DNA from: Terriglobus saanensis SP1PR4
GTDB lineage: Bacteria > Acidobacteriota > Terriglobia > Terriglobales > Acidobacteriaceae
Assembly: GCF_000179915.2 (NCBI RefSeq)
Contig: NC_014963.1
Location: 2,418,001 to 2,482,000 of the forward strand
DNA: 64,000 nucleotides
Direction of reading: 5' to 3'
The notes beneath the pieces are model-generated. The model was not told the origin of the DNA. It worked only from the letters and a program-made list of their open reading frames with translations, and ran no database searches. A program made the position numbers and the translations under genes. This document shows positions 24,597 to 33,298 of the stretch, piece by piece. The stretch's first letter is position 1; each line of letters opens with the position of its first letter.

Positions 24597-26146
24597 CAGG
24601 CCTCGTTATTCCTTGAAATCGACTCAGCACCGTTCATACGCCCCCACACAAAATAAACAGGAACACCTAGCAATACGATCACCAGGCCGGGCCATGTGTA
24701 TTGAGGTTTGTAGCGTAAGAGTACAACACTGATCCACGTAGCCATCGCAATATATATAGCGGGCAGCACTGGATACCCGATTGCGCGGTAGGGCCGTTCC
24801 GCATTGGGCCTCGTCCGACGCAGAACAAACAGCCCTACAATCGTCAGCACGTAGAAGATCAGTACGGCAAAAATTACATAATCAAGCAGTTGTCCGTAGC
24901 TGCCGCTCAGGCAAAGTACACAGGTCCAGAACCACTGGACCCAGAGACTCACCACCGGCGTGTTCGACTTCGCGCTCAGCTTGCCTGCCGACTTGAAGAA
25001 CAGCCCGTCCTTGCTCATCGCATAGTAAACACGGGCTCCGCTCATAAGCATCCCGTTTACGCATCCAAACGTCGAAATCAGGATCGCCAGGGCCATGATC
25101 TTCGCCCCATACCCTGCGAATGCCTGCTCCATCACAGCCGTTGCAACGCGGTCTTCTTTTGCAAACTGAATTCCCCGCCCCACAATCGTTCCCGCGTCCG
25201 CGACGCCATGGAGCGGCAGCACAGCCAGGTAGATAAAGTTGCAAAGGATATAGAGCAGCAACACCACACCCGTTCCCAACGCCAGGCTCCACGGCAGGTT
25301 CTTCTGAGGATTCCGAATCTCACCCGCAGTAAACGTCACATTGTTCCAGGCATCCGCGCTAAACAAGGACCCTACCTGTACCACAGCTACCACGGTTAGC
25401 ATGCCCACCATTACCGTTGGGCCGCCCATACCCACGGTGACCGGATGCAATGTACCCCATCCAGCGTTATGCCAGAAGTGCCCGCCCGTGAAATTCGCCG
25501 CAATTGCTGTCGCGTTCCTTGCTAGCAGCCCAAAGAGCACAATCATCAGCAGCGCGAAGACCTTCGCCGACGTGAACACGTTCTGCACCAGAGCACCCAG
25601 CCGAACGCCAAAGCTGTTCAGCAGCGTGAGAAACGTAATGATCAGGATGGCCGCCAGGTTCGCAGTGTTCAGGCCGATCTCCATGTTGCCCAGAACCATC
25701 GGCCCCACATGCCAGGCCGGCACCGTACCTGCATGCCAAAGCCAGTGCGACTGGCTTACGCTGGGTACAAATACGCCAAAGAACTTGCCGAACGCCACAC
25801 CCACCGCGGCAATCGTTCCCGTCTGGATCACGAGAAACAACGTCCATCCGTATAGAAATCCCCAGAGCGGACCGAGCGCCTCGCGCAGATAGACATACTG
25901 CCCACCCGCCTTCGGCATCATTGCAGCCAATTCGCCGTAGCTCAAGGCCCCGATTAACGTCATCACTGCGGTTACGAGCCACGCTGCGATCAACAACGCC
26001 GGAGAGTCAACGCCCCTTGTAATATCTGCCGAGACGATGAAAATACCCGACCCAATCATCGAGCCCATCACAATCGCGGTCGCAGAAAATAGACCTAGCC
26101 CTTTTACAAACTCAGGCTTTACCGAAGACGAAGCAGAATTTTCCAT
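24596..26146 (-). CDS. APC-family amino-acid permease (LAT/SteT-like)
   Basis: A 516-residue permease with about 12 segments. It has the APC motif VMGSMIGSGIFIVSADI, then SYGELAAMMPKAGGQYVYLREALGPLWGFLYGW, typical of the LAT/SteT exchanger group. Later it shows LFSADAWNNVTFTAGEIRNPQKNLPWSL and a DFAV..FYVLTI region near the end. ATG 26146 is preferred over an upstream TTG at 26197 because it gives the usual short cytoplasmic N-terminus. It belongs to a different APC subgroup from its downstream neighbour, so the pair may handle different amino acids or act as uptake and exchange partners. Confidence 0.9.
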   Translation of the reverse strand: MENSASSSVKPEFVKGLGLFSATAIVMGSMIGSGIFIVSADITRGVDSPALLIAAWLVTAVMTLIGALSYGELAAMMPKAGGQYVYLREALGPLWGFLYGWTLFLVIQTGTIAAVGVAFGKFFGVFVPSVSQSHWLWHAGTVPAWHVGPMVLGNMEIGLNTANLAAILIITFLTLLNSFGVRLGALVQNVFTSAKVFALLMIVLFGLLARNATAIAANFTGGHFWHNAGWGTLHPVTVGMGGPTVMVGMLTVVAVVQVGSLFSADAWNNVTFTAGEIRNPQKNLPWSLALGTGVVLLLYILCNFIYLAVLPLHGVADAGTIVGRGIQFAKEDRVATAVMEQAFAGYGAKIMALAILISTFGCVNGMLMSGARVYYAMSKDGLFFKSAGKLSAKSNTPVVSLWVQWFWTCVLCLSGSYGQLLDYVIFAVLIFYVLTIVGLFVLRRTRPNAERPYRAIGYPVLPAIYIAMATWISVVLLRYKPQYTWPGLVIVLLGVPVYFVWGRMNGAESISRNNEA

Positions 26147-26208
26147 TGCGTCAGTTCTACTCGAAGATGCGAAGAAAGTCTTGTACAGGAGTTCCAACCG
26201 CGCGTTGA

Positions 26209-26865
26209 TTACTCAACTATTCGTAAAAATGCTCGCGCCTGCGTCACCGGATTTCCACCCTCCAGTAACGCAGAAATCACCGCCACAGAATCGGCTCCAG
26301 CCTCCAGCACCGAAGCAGCATTCTCCAACTTGATGCCTCCGATGGCCACCAAAGGCTTCTTCGTTAGGGCACGAGCCGACCGCACGCCGGCCAATCCGAC
26401 GGCCGACTTTGCATCGACCTTCGTCCTCGTCTCAAAGACTGGTCCAATCGCAATATAGGTGCAGGCAGCGCCGTCCGCCGTTCGGATCTGACGTTCCGTA
26501 TTTGTCGAGACACCGATATAAGGAACCGCTCGCCGAGCCGCTTCCACCGTGCCATCCGTCTGTCCAAGGTGTGCCGCGCAAAGCCCGGCATCGCGCGCCA
26601 TCGCAGGAGAATCATTCAACACTAGAAGGGTGTCCGTCCCACGAAAGATCTCCGCAAGCCGAACCGCATGCGCAATCATCACCATCGAAGGTGAAAGTTT
26701 GTCACGATACTGCACCAGCTTCACGCCAGCGTCGCGCCATGCCTTCGCCACATCAAACAAATCCAGACCACGCCCTTCCACCGCCATCAAATCCAGCACA
26801 CCGTAAAGTCGCGGGATCGGTGTCCCCTGTGCCACCCGCTCCCATAGTGCGCTTTGCTCATCCAT
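26209..26865 (-). CDS. thiE: Thiamine-phosphate synthase
   Basis: A 218-residue TIM-barrel enzyme that joins the pyrimidine pyrophosphate and thiazole phosphate moieties to thiamine phosphate. Signature motifs are KLVQYRDK, VLNDSPAMARDAGLCAAHLGQTD, YIAIGPVFETRTKVDAKSAVGL, VAIGGI and the C-terminal GADSVAVISALL. No TPP riboswitch-like sequence is evident upstream and no other thi genes are near. It may be cotranscribed with the permease genes (62 bases upstream of the first). Confidence 0.92.
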   Translation of the reverse strand: MDEQSALWERVAQGTPIPRLYGVLDLMAVEGRGLDLFDVAKAWRDAGVKLVQYRDKLSPSMVMIAHAVRLAEIFRGTDTLLVLNDSPAMARDAGLCAAHLGQTDGTVEAARRAVPYIGVSTNTERQIRTADGAACTYIAIGPVFETRTKVDAKSAVGLAGVRSARALTKKPLVAIGGIKLENAASVLEAGADSVAVISALLEGGNPVTQARAFLRIVE

Positions 26866-27059
26866 GTCTTAAGTTTACGCAGCCCCTTCACCATGGCATC
26901 TGCAACTAAAGGGACATCACTCAATCTTTCGGATAAATTTTCCGGAATAATCCATGCCAAGGCGTGTTTAACCGACACGTCTCCGAAACACGAGCGAACA
27001 ATCAAGCTCAACGAGCATGCATCTTCCACTATTTTCAGAATCAGGCGCCAGGAACAAAC

Positions 27060-27833
27060 ATGACCACAGTACATCCCTTCTCCGATGGGCCCGCCCGGGT
27101 TGCCGCTTTTTCCGAACAATCAAAGGTAGCCGTTGTGACCGGTGCGTCGAGCGGAATTGGACTTGAAGTCACCAAGAGGCTGATCGCAAAAGGCTATCGC
27201 GTAGTGGCGAACTCTCGGAAAATTTCCTCCGCGACGACGCTACACAGCAAGGACGAGCTAAAGCTGGTGGATGGCGACATCGGCCTTCAGAAGACGGCAC
27301 AGCAGGTCGTGGACACTGCCCTCAGGCATTTCGGAAGAATTGATCTGCTGGTAAACAACGCTGGCGTTTTTATCCCGAGACCCTTTACGGAATACACGTC
27401 TGAAGACGTCGAGAATGCCATCCGTACGAATTTGTCAGGCTTCTTTTACCTATCGCAGCTCGCTGTGAAGCAGATGCGCCTCCAAAAGTCCGGGCATGTC
27501 ATCAACATCTCCACATCGTTTGCTGGCCAACCAGTTGGAATTCTTCCCGCAGCTCTCGCAAATCTTACCAAGGGTGGATTGGAGTCCGTCACACGATCGT
27601 TGGCAATTGAATTTGCGAACGAAGGCATCCGCTTCAATACCATTGCACCGGGTGTCGTGGATACTCCCATGCATCCAGCAGAAACGCATGATTTTTTGAA
27701 GCAGCTCAGTCCCTTGAAGCGTCTCGCGGATGTTGCGGAAGTCGCCGACCTGTTGCTTTATCTTGAGTCCGCTCCTTTTCTGAACGGCGAAGTCGTGCAT
27801 CTGGATGGAGGTGCGCATGCGGGCAAATGGTAA
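27060..27833 (+). CDS. SDR-family protein lacking the catalytic tyrosine
   Basis: A 257-residue Rossmann protein with VTGASSGIGLEV (TGxxxGxG), LLVNNAGVF (NNAG) and the downstream IAPGVVDTPM motif. The catalytic region reads ISTSFAGQPVG then AALANLTKGG: Ser and Lys remain, but the residue four before the Lys, normally Tyr, is Ala. The enzyme may therefore not be a standard reductase, or may belong to a known-looking divergent SDR subgroup. ATG 27060 is chosen because the upstream part (26964 on) is poorly conserved-looking. Its 3' end overlaps the flavin oxidoreductase gene by about 29 bases. Confidence 0.85.
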   Translation: MTTVHPFSDGPARVAAFSEQSKVAVVTGASSGIGLEVTKRLIAKGYRVVANSRKISSATTLHSKDELKLVDGDIGLQKTAQQVVDTALRHFGRIDLLVNNAGVFIPRPFTEYTSEDVENAIRTNLSGFFYLSQLAVKQMRLQKSGHVINISTSFAGQPVGILPAALANLTKGGLESVTRSLAIEFANEGIRFNTIAPGVVDTPMHPAETHDFLKQLSPLKRLADVAEVADLLLYLESAPFLNGEVVHLDGGAHAGKW

Positions 27834-28914
27834 TGTGAAAAATTCGTGGAGAGACACAAGGGCGGCGCAGCTTCTAGGGATCAAATTTCCCATCCTTCAA
27901 GCACCCTTCGGTGGATTTCCTTCGCAGCCACTCACCGCTACGGTCTCCAACCTCGGCGGACTTGGTTCACTCGGAGCGGTGATGCTGGGCGGCTCGGCCA
28001 TTCAGGAGGCCGTGGGTGAACTTCACACTCTGACCGACGCCCCGTTTGCGATCAATTTGTGGGTTTCCAACTCAGACCTGGCGACGACCCAAATCAACGC
28101 CGAAACCATCGAGCAAAGAATCCGTGCCTTCGCGCAATATTATGCGGAACTTGGCATCGAACCGCCTTTGACGGTAGAGGCCAAAGTTCAGAAATTTGAA
28201 ACACAGGTTCGCGCCGTTATCGATGCGCGCACTCCGATACTCAGCTTTATCTATGGCATTCCACCTTTGGAGATCCTGGAAGAATGCCGCAAACAAGAGA
28301 TCAAAACCATCGGTACGGCCACAACATCAGAGGAAGCAATTGCCCTTGAGCAGGCAGGCCTCGATCTCATCGTCGCCTCCGGTTTTGAAGGAGGCGGTCA
28401 TCGAGCCTCATTTCTTCGTCCGGCTGCGGAGTCGCTTATGGGTGGCTTGTCGCTTATTCCTCAGGTCGTCGACGCAGTACAGATTCCAGTCATCGCAGCT
28501 GGAGGGATCTCAGATGGACGGGGGCTCGTCGCAGCCATGGTTCTGGGAGCAGAAGCAGTCCAGGTGGGAACTGCCTTTCTGATCTGCGCGGGCTCTGGCG
28601 CCAATAAAACATACCGTGCGGCCTTGCAATCAGAAGCTGGCCGCCATACTCAGCTCACCGACGCGTTTACCGGGCGGCTTTCCCGGGGCATTCAGAATTC
28701 TCTGATGGACCGACTCGGCGAAAGCAGCACTCCGCCCCTGCCCTTTCCTCTGCAGCATGCGCTCATCCAGACCTTGACGGGCCCCGCCTCCGCGCAGGCA
28801 AAAGCAGACTGGATGACCATTTGGGCAGGCCAGAGTGCCGCCCTTTGCCAGTACAGTGAGGCAGGTAAAGTTATGGCTGAAATGATCGCGACGGCTGACA
28901 GCTTCTTTTCGTGA
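27805..28914 (+). CDS. Nitronate-monooxygenase-like FMN oxidoreductase
   Basis: A 369-residue FMN TIM-barrel enzyme of the NPD/nitronate monooxygenase family. Shown by LLGIKFPILQAPFGGF near the N-terminus, the FMN-site motif ASGFEGGGHRASF, and VIAAGGISDGRGLVAAMVLGAEAVQVGTAFL. Family members oxidise alkyl nitronates or act as NAD(P)H quinone reductases or enoyl reductases; the substrate here is unclear. ATG 27805 overlaps the SDR gene; ATG 27817 and GTG 27835 are alternatives. The overlap implies cotranscription with the SDR gene. Confidence 0.87.
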   Translation: MEVRMRANGNVKNSWRDTRAAQLLGIKFPILQAPFGGFPSQPLTATVSNLGGLGSLGAVMLGGSAIQEAVGELHTLTDAPFAINLWVSNSDLATTQINAETIEQRIRAFAQYYAELGIEPPLTVEAKVQKFETQVRAVIDARTPILSFIYGIPPLEILEECRKQEIKTIGTATTSEEAIALEQAGLDLIVASGFEGGGHRASFLRPAAESLMGGLSLIPQVVDAVQIPVIAAGGISDGRGLVAAMVLGAEAVQVGTAFLICAGSGANKTYRAALQSEAGRHTQLTDAFTGRLSRGIQNSLMDRLGESSTPPLPFPLQHALIQTLTGPASAQAKADWMTIWAGQSAALCQYSEAGKVMAEMIATADSFFS

Positions 28915-29109
28915 TTCCTCGGAACGCGAACAGCAAAACACGATAGCGTTCCCGATCCTTCAGTTTGAAAAACAAAAAAAATGCTGTAGAGGGAATAAAG
29001 ACCAGGACGGCGTGTTTAACCCGCAGCTCCCCTAGCCGCAGACCTCTGGTTTAAACGAAGGATTACTCTTTCTCTTCGCATCGTGATGTGTCTCATCGGC
29101 TAGGTCCGG

Positions 29110-30555
29110 GTGAGAAGCCAATTTCTTTCCAGCAAGGAACACCTGCAGATGATGAAGGCCGCTGAAGCTGTCCCTCTCAATCTTTCCGTCCATGTCCATG
29201 AGGCAGACGCCGAGTCCATCACACTCGAACAACCTACGACGTCCAAGGAACGGATATCGAGCATTGACGTGCTCCGTGGATTTGCCCTGTTGGGAATCCT
29301 GATGCTAAACATCAACGATTTCGGTGCGCCCGAAGCCGCGCACGATATTCCGATAGGCATGCCGAAACCTGCGTTTACAGGGCCGCATGCACATCTCAAT
29401 CTGGCGATCCTGATCCTGAAGTGGGTGTTCTTTGAAGGAAAGATGCGTGCGCTTTTTTCCATGCTCTTTGGTGCGGGTGTTGTCCTGATGACGAGCCGCG
29501 CAGAAAAGAGAGGCGCTGGAGCCCAAATCGCCGACATCTATCTACGGCGCAACATGTGGCTCGTAGCCCTTGGCTTCCTTCACGGATGCTTCCTCTGGCA
29601 CGGAGATATCTTGTTTCTTTACGGGTTGACGGCGCTCCTGGTCCTCTATCCGATTCGAAAGCTCAGTGCAAAAACTCTGCTGACCGTCGGTACTTTCATC
29701 TCCCTCGTACTGGGAACGTATGCCCTCTTCGAGTACACAGGATCGGAACACGACCTGCGCCTCAGTAAGCATGCAGCCGTCGTCGCCGCCGACCGGAGGA
29801 CCGGAAAGATCATTACATTGGAACAAAAAGCGGTTGAGACTGAATGGAACGCACTCGTGGAAAAGCACAAGGTCACCGACGCCAGTATCCAAAAGGCAAT
29901 GGCAAGCGCGCAGGCTGGCTATTGGACGAATGTGAACGAACGCCGTCATGACTACATCGGATCTCGCGCGGCGCTTGAATATATCACATTTATAATAGAA
30001 AGTCTGGGCGCGATGATGATCGGCATGGGTCTCTTCAAAACGGGTTTCCTGACAGGAGAAAAGTCTTACGCCACCTATGCATGGACTGCTCTTATCGGAT
30101 TCGCGGTCTCGGCCCCCATTTACCTCATCGGTATCTTAAAGGCTTATGCCGGTGGGTTTTTCTTCCTTGATCTTGAGAAATGGGTTTTCCTGCCATATTA
30201 CTTTCCACGAGAGGCTGGGGCGATTGCGCTTGCTGCGGCCGTCATGATGGTGGTGAAGAGTAATATTCTGCGCACTCTGCAACATGCGCTCGCAGCCGTA
30301 GGACAGACGGCGCTGAGTAACTATATTCTGACGACGGTTATCTGCCAATTCCTCTTTCTCTGGGGCCCGTGGAAGCTCTACGGCAAACTGGAGTACTTCC
30401 AGCTTGTCTGTGTTGTATTTGGCGTCTGGTCTGTGAATCTGATCATCAGCCCGATCTGGCTGCGGACCTTTCGGTTCGGTCCCATTGAGTGGTTATGGCG
30501 CTCACTAACATACGTCAAACTACAACCGATGCTCATCAAGCGCCAGTCTGCCTAG
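29110..30555 (+). CDS. DUF418-domain membrane protein
   Basis: A 481-residue membrane protein with about nine segments. It has the acyltransferase-like N-terminal motif ISSIDVLRGFALLGILMLNI, followed by FFEGKMRALFSMLFGAG, and the C-terminal DUF418 region with LAAVGQTALSNYILTTVICQFLF and GPIEWLWRSLTYVKLQPM. Function is unknown; related families transfer acyl groups in the membrane. A polar loop of about 100 residues (about 210-290) separates two membrane parts. GTG 29110 has GGT upstream; ATG at 29149 is possible. Repeat R3 follows the gene. Confidence 0.85.
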   Translation: MRSQFLSSKEHLQMMKAAEAVPLNLSVHVHEADAESITLEQPTTSKERISSIDVLRGFALLGILMLNINDFGAPEAAHDIPIGMPKPAFTGPHAHLNLAILILKWVFFEGKMRALFSMLFGAGVVLMTSRAEKRGAGAQIADIYLRRNMWLVALGFLHGCFLWHGDILFLYGLTALLVLYPIRKLSAKTLLTVGTFISLVLGTYALFEYTGSEHDLRLSKHAAVVAADRRTGKIITLEQKAVETEWNALVEKHKVTDASIQKAMASAQAGYWTNVNERRHDYIGSRAALEYITFIIESLGAMMIGMGLFKTGFLTGEKSYATYAWTALIGFAVSAPIYLIGILKAYAGGFFFLDLEKWVFLPYYFPREAGAIALAAAVMMVVKSNILRTLQHALAAVGQTALSNYILTTVICQFLFLWGPWKLYGKLEYFQLVCVVFGVWSVNLIISPIWLRTFRFGPIEWLWRSLTYVKLQPMLIKRQSA

Positions 30556-30570
30556 AAGTAAAAACCATAT

Positions 30571-30645
30571 GTCCCATCCTTTCCCGGCCTTATCGCAAAA
30601 GGGTGGGGCACGCGCGCAGCTCACAAATCAGATCCGGAAGGAAGT
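30571..30645. repeat. Dispersed repeat, copy R3 (without tail end)
   Basis: Carries the hairpin module and GGGTGGGGCACGCGCGCAGC block plus a diverged start of the tail (CAAATCAGATCCGGAAGGAAG). The GCTACGGGATGA end is missing. Confidence 0.7.
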
Positions 30646-30705
30646 CTACACGGGAACTCATTATCCACAGCTTCATCATGCAGGAAAAATCAGAAGGAAA
30701 ATGAT

Positions 30706-31191
30706 TTGATTTCTACAGAATTTGATGAGAAAGTTCGTACCCTTCAAATCGTAAAAGAGGAACAGATCGCAGCTCCAATCGAAGTCGTCTTCGAGGAGAT
30801 GCTGGAAGAAATGGGATCGAGATACAAAGGGCCAAACGGAGTCTCGCTACAACTCAAGATTGAACCCTGGCCCGGTGGCCGCTGGTTCAGAGACTTGGGA
30901 AACAACGCCGGATATTTCTGGGCGCATGTGCAGTCCATCAAACCACCCACGTTTCTTGAGTTCTATGGACCTATGTTTATGTCCTCGACGACAATCTCGC
31001 AGGTGCAGTTCCGGCTGGTTGAGGAGTCTGGATTCGTTCGCGTCAATATGATCCACCGAGTGCTGGGACAGATTCCGCAGGTCTTTTCTGATGGGATACA
31101 TCTGGAAGAACGGTGGAGCGCAATCCTGCAGGCTGTGCATGATAGTGCAGAGGCTAAGACCGCTCGACGAAGCAGAACAACAAGTAGCTGA
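30706..31191 (+). CDS. SRPBCC-domain protein (START/AHSA1-like)
   Basis: A 161-residue protein beginning with a TTG preceded by GGA-rich sequence. The order is VKEEQIAAPIEVVFEEMLEEMG (strand 1 and helices), then KIEPWPGGRWFRDL, FWAHVQSIKPPTFLEFYGPMF and a long C-terminal helix LEERWSAILQAVHDSAE. This is the SRPBCC hydrophobic-pocket fold. Such proteins bind hydrophobic ligands, and small ones are often toxin-like resistance or lipid-related proteins. No catalytic residues can be named. It is convergent with accC, with a hairpin between them. Confidence 0.8.
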   Translation: MISTEFDEKVRTLQIVKEEQIAAPIEVVFEEMLEEMGSRYKGPNGVSLQLKIEPWPGGRWFRDLGNNAGYFWAHVQSIKPPTFLEFYGPMFMSSTTISQVQFRLVEESGFVRVNMIHRVLGQIPQVFSDGIHLEERWSAILQAVHDSAEAKTARRSRTTSS

Positions 31192-31223
31192 CCGGAAGCG
31201 ATAGCGAGCCAATACGCTTCCGG
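31192..31223. terminator. Hairpin between convergent SRPBCC gene and accC
   Basis: A 9-pair stem (CCGGAAGCG with CGCTTCCGG) with a 14-base loop lies directly after the SRPBCC stop and could terminate both strands. Confidence 0.5.
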
Positions 31224-31251
31224 CCAGCAAATTCACTATTGAAAACTGACT

Positions 31252-32625
31252 TTATCCCCGCTCAGTAGCCTTCCGAGCCTCTTCCCGCTCGAAGAACCGC
31301 TCCATGAACTTCGTATCGAAGTCCCCCTTGCGAAAATCTGCATCCGCAAAGATCTTCTGGTGCAACGGAATCGTCGTATGAATTCCCTGCACCACAAACT
31401 GGCTCAGGGCCCTCTGCATCCGATTCATCGCCTCTTCGCGATCCTTGCCGTATGCAATCACCTTGGCAATCATCGAATCGTAGTAAGGAGGCACAACTCC
31501 CTCCGAGTACTGCGCCGTGTCCACACGAATCCCGTTTCCGCCGGGAACGTTGAACGCCGTAATCTTGCCCGCGCTTGGCGTGAACTTCTCCGGATGCTCC
31601 GCGTTGATGCGGCACTCGATCGCGTGTCCGCGAATCACAATCGGCTCCGTGATGATGCTGTTCAGCTTTTCGCCGCTTGCGATCCGTAACTGTGCCTTCA
31701 CCAGATCCACACCTGTGATCGCTTCTGTGACCGGATGCTCCACCTGGATACGCGTATTCATCTCGATGAAGTAGATCGATCCGTCCTCGTCCATCAGGAA
31801 CTCGATCGTCCCGGCATTCCAGTACCCGATCTCCTTTAGCGACTTCTCAATCACGCCGCCGAGTTTTTTACGCAGCTCGGGGCTAACCTGGAGCGATGGG
31901 GCCTCTTCGATCAGCTTCTGGTGCCGCCGCTGGATCGAGCATTCCCGTTCCCCAAGGCTCATTACGTTGCCGTGTTCATCCGCCAGCACCTGGAACTCGA
32001 TGTGCCGGGGACGCTCGATGAACTTCTCCATGTAGAGATCGCCGTTCCCGAAGGCGTTCAATGCCTCCTGAGAGGCCTGGTTGTAGAGGCCCGGTAGTTC
32101 GTCCTTGTTGCGGCAGATGCGCATGCCGCGTCCGCCACCACCTGCTACGGCTTTCAGAATCACCGGATAGCCAACACTCTTCGCCCACTCAAGCGCTTCA
32201 TCTGCGCCAGCAATTACGCCGTCGGAGCCAGGAAGAATCGGTACCTTGGCCTTCTTCATCGTTTGCCGCGCCGTGGACTTCTCACCCATCATCCGGGTCA
32301 CCTCCGGCGGAGGTCCGATGAACTTGATATTGCTGGCCCGGCAGACCTCGGCAAAGTTGGCGTTCTCACTCAGCAGGCCATAGCCCGGATGGATCGCGTC
32401 CACATCCGCAATCTCCGCAGCGGAGATCACGGCAGGCACATTCAGATAGCTGTCCGAGCTGCGCGGCGGTCCAATGCAGATCGCCTCGTCCGCAAACTTC
32501 ACATGCAAACTGTTCCGGTCGGCTTCGGAATAAACCGCCACCGTCCGAATCCCCAACTCCTTGCAGGCAGAGATCACCCGCAATGCAATCTCACCCCGGT
32601 TCGCGATCAAAACCTTCCGAAACAT
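31252..32625 (-). CDS. accC: Biotin carboxylase subunit of acetyl-CoA carboxylase
   Basis: A 457-residue ATP-grasp enzyme that carboxylates the biotin of AccB using ATP and bicarbonate. Motifs: [31 protein letters not shown], the ATP-binding [32 protein letters not shown], and [13 protein letters not shown] with the catalytic Arg. Length is normal. ATG 32625 is chosen to match the family start with GAGG upstream, although a GTG three codons earlier is possible. It lies downstream of accB on the same strand, with repeat R4 between the two. Confidence 0.96.
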   Translation of the reverse strand: MFRKVLIANRGEIALRVISACKELGIRTVAVYSEADRNSLHVKFADEAICIGPPRSSDSYLNVPAVISAAEIADVDAIHPGYGLLSENANFAEVCRASNIKFIGPPPEVTRMMGEKSTARQTMKKAKVPILPGSDGVIAGADEALEWAKSVGYPVILKAVAGGGGRGMRICRNKDELPGLYNQASQEALNAFGNGDLYMEKFIERPRHIEFQVLADEHGNVMSLGERECSIQRRHQKLIEEAPSLQVSPELRKKLGGVIEKSLKEIGYWNAGTIEFLMDEDGSIYFIEMNTRIQVEHPVTEAITGVDLVKAQLRIASGEKLNSIITEPIVIRGHAIECRINAEHPEKFTPSAGKITAFNVPGGNGIRVDTAQYSEGVVPPYYDSMIAKVIAYGKDREEAMNRMQRALSQFVVQGIHTTIPLHQKIFADADFRKGDFDTKFMERFFEREEARKATERG

Positions 32626-32670
32626 AACCCTCACTTACCAAATCAATCCAACATCAACGAAAACAACCCG

Positions 32671-32736
32671 GTGCCCCATTCTTTCGCAGGCTTTATCGCG
32701 AAAGATGGGGTCATGCGCAGCGCATCCTTTGCACAA
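32671..32736. repeat. Dispersed repeat, copy R4, inside the accB-accC intergenic region
   Basis: GTGCCCCATTCTTTCGCAGG and ATCGCGAAAGATGGGG form the hairpin module; the following block GCGCAGCGCATCC is diverged. It lies between accB and accC and would be transcribed with them. Confidence 0.75.
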
Positions 32737-32751
32737 AGCGCGACCAGAATT

Positions 32752-33225
32752 CTACCGGGCCCGTACCGCATATAGAGGCTGCCCATACTCGACCGGCTGC
32801 CCATTCTGAGCGACTTGCTTCACGATCTCGCCAGCGACATCGCTCTCGATCTCATTCATCAGCTTCATTGCTTCCACGATGCAAAGCACCTGGCCTACTT
32901 CGACCTGATCGCCGACCTTCACAAAAGCGGCCACGCCCGGAGCGGAGGACTCATAAAACGTACCCACAATCGGCGACTTCACTTCATGCAGCACTTCCGC
33001 AGGCTCTTCAACCGGAGCGGCAGCACCGGGGGCCGAAGCCACCGGCAAGGCCCCTGTAGTAGCCGCGAACTGTTGCGGTGCCGAGTGAATGATCTGGGGC
33101 TGCAGCGCGCTGGCAAACTTGATCCGCACCTGCACGTCATCGCGATGCAGATCGAACTCGGCAATCTCGTTTTCCTTCAGAAATGCCACCAATTCCCGAA
33201 GTTCTTTCAAATCTTTCTCTTCCAT
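32752..33225 (-). CDS. accB: Biotin carboxyl carrier protein of acetyl-CoA carboxylase
   Basis: A 157-residue protein that carries the biotin cofactor. The C-terminal biotinyl domain (about residues 82-157) contains VEAMKLMNEIE with the biotinylated Lys at 121. A Pro/Ala-rich linker (about 50-80) joins it to the N-terminal part (DLKELRELVAFLKENEIAEFDL). AccB and AccC supply the first step of fatty acid synthesis with the carboxyltransferase AccA/AccD, which are not in the window. It lies downstream of pepP and upstream of accC. Confidence 0.96.
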   Translation of the reverse strand: MEEKDLKELRELVAFLKENEIAEFDLHRDDVQVRIKFASALQPQIIHSAPQQFAATTGALPVASAPGAAAPVEEPAEVLHEVKSPIVGTFYESSAPGVAAFVKVGDQVEVGQVLCIVEAMKLMNEIESDVAGEIVKQVAQNGQPVEYGQPLYAVRAR

Positions 33226-33298
33226 AGAAAACCTACTCCAGTTCTTCGACTAAATTCATATCATTCTGCCCGTTCGCGGACTAGAACCTTAAACCAAA

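Noticed and set aside
26866-26963. Possible TPP riboswitch upstream of thiE
   Set aside because: No conserved thi-box sequence or plausible three-way structure could be found in this short gap.
28915-29109. Possible terminator GGAACGC..GCGTTCC before the DUF418 gene
   Set aside because: Only seven pairs with a 17-base loop and no T run at the end of the stem.
30489-30704. 71-codon plus-strand frame before the SRPBCC gene
   Set aside because: It passes through the DUF418 end and repeat R3, has no motif, and only by chance ends near the next start.
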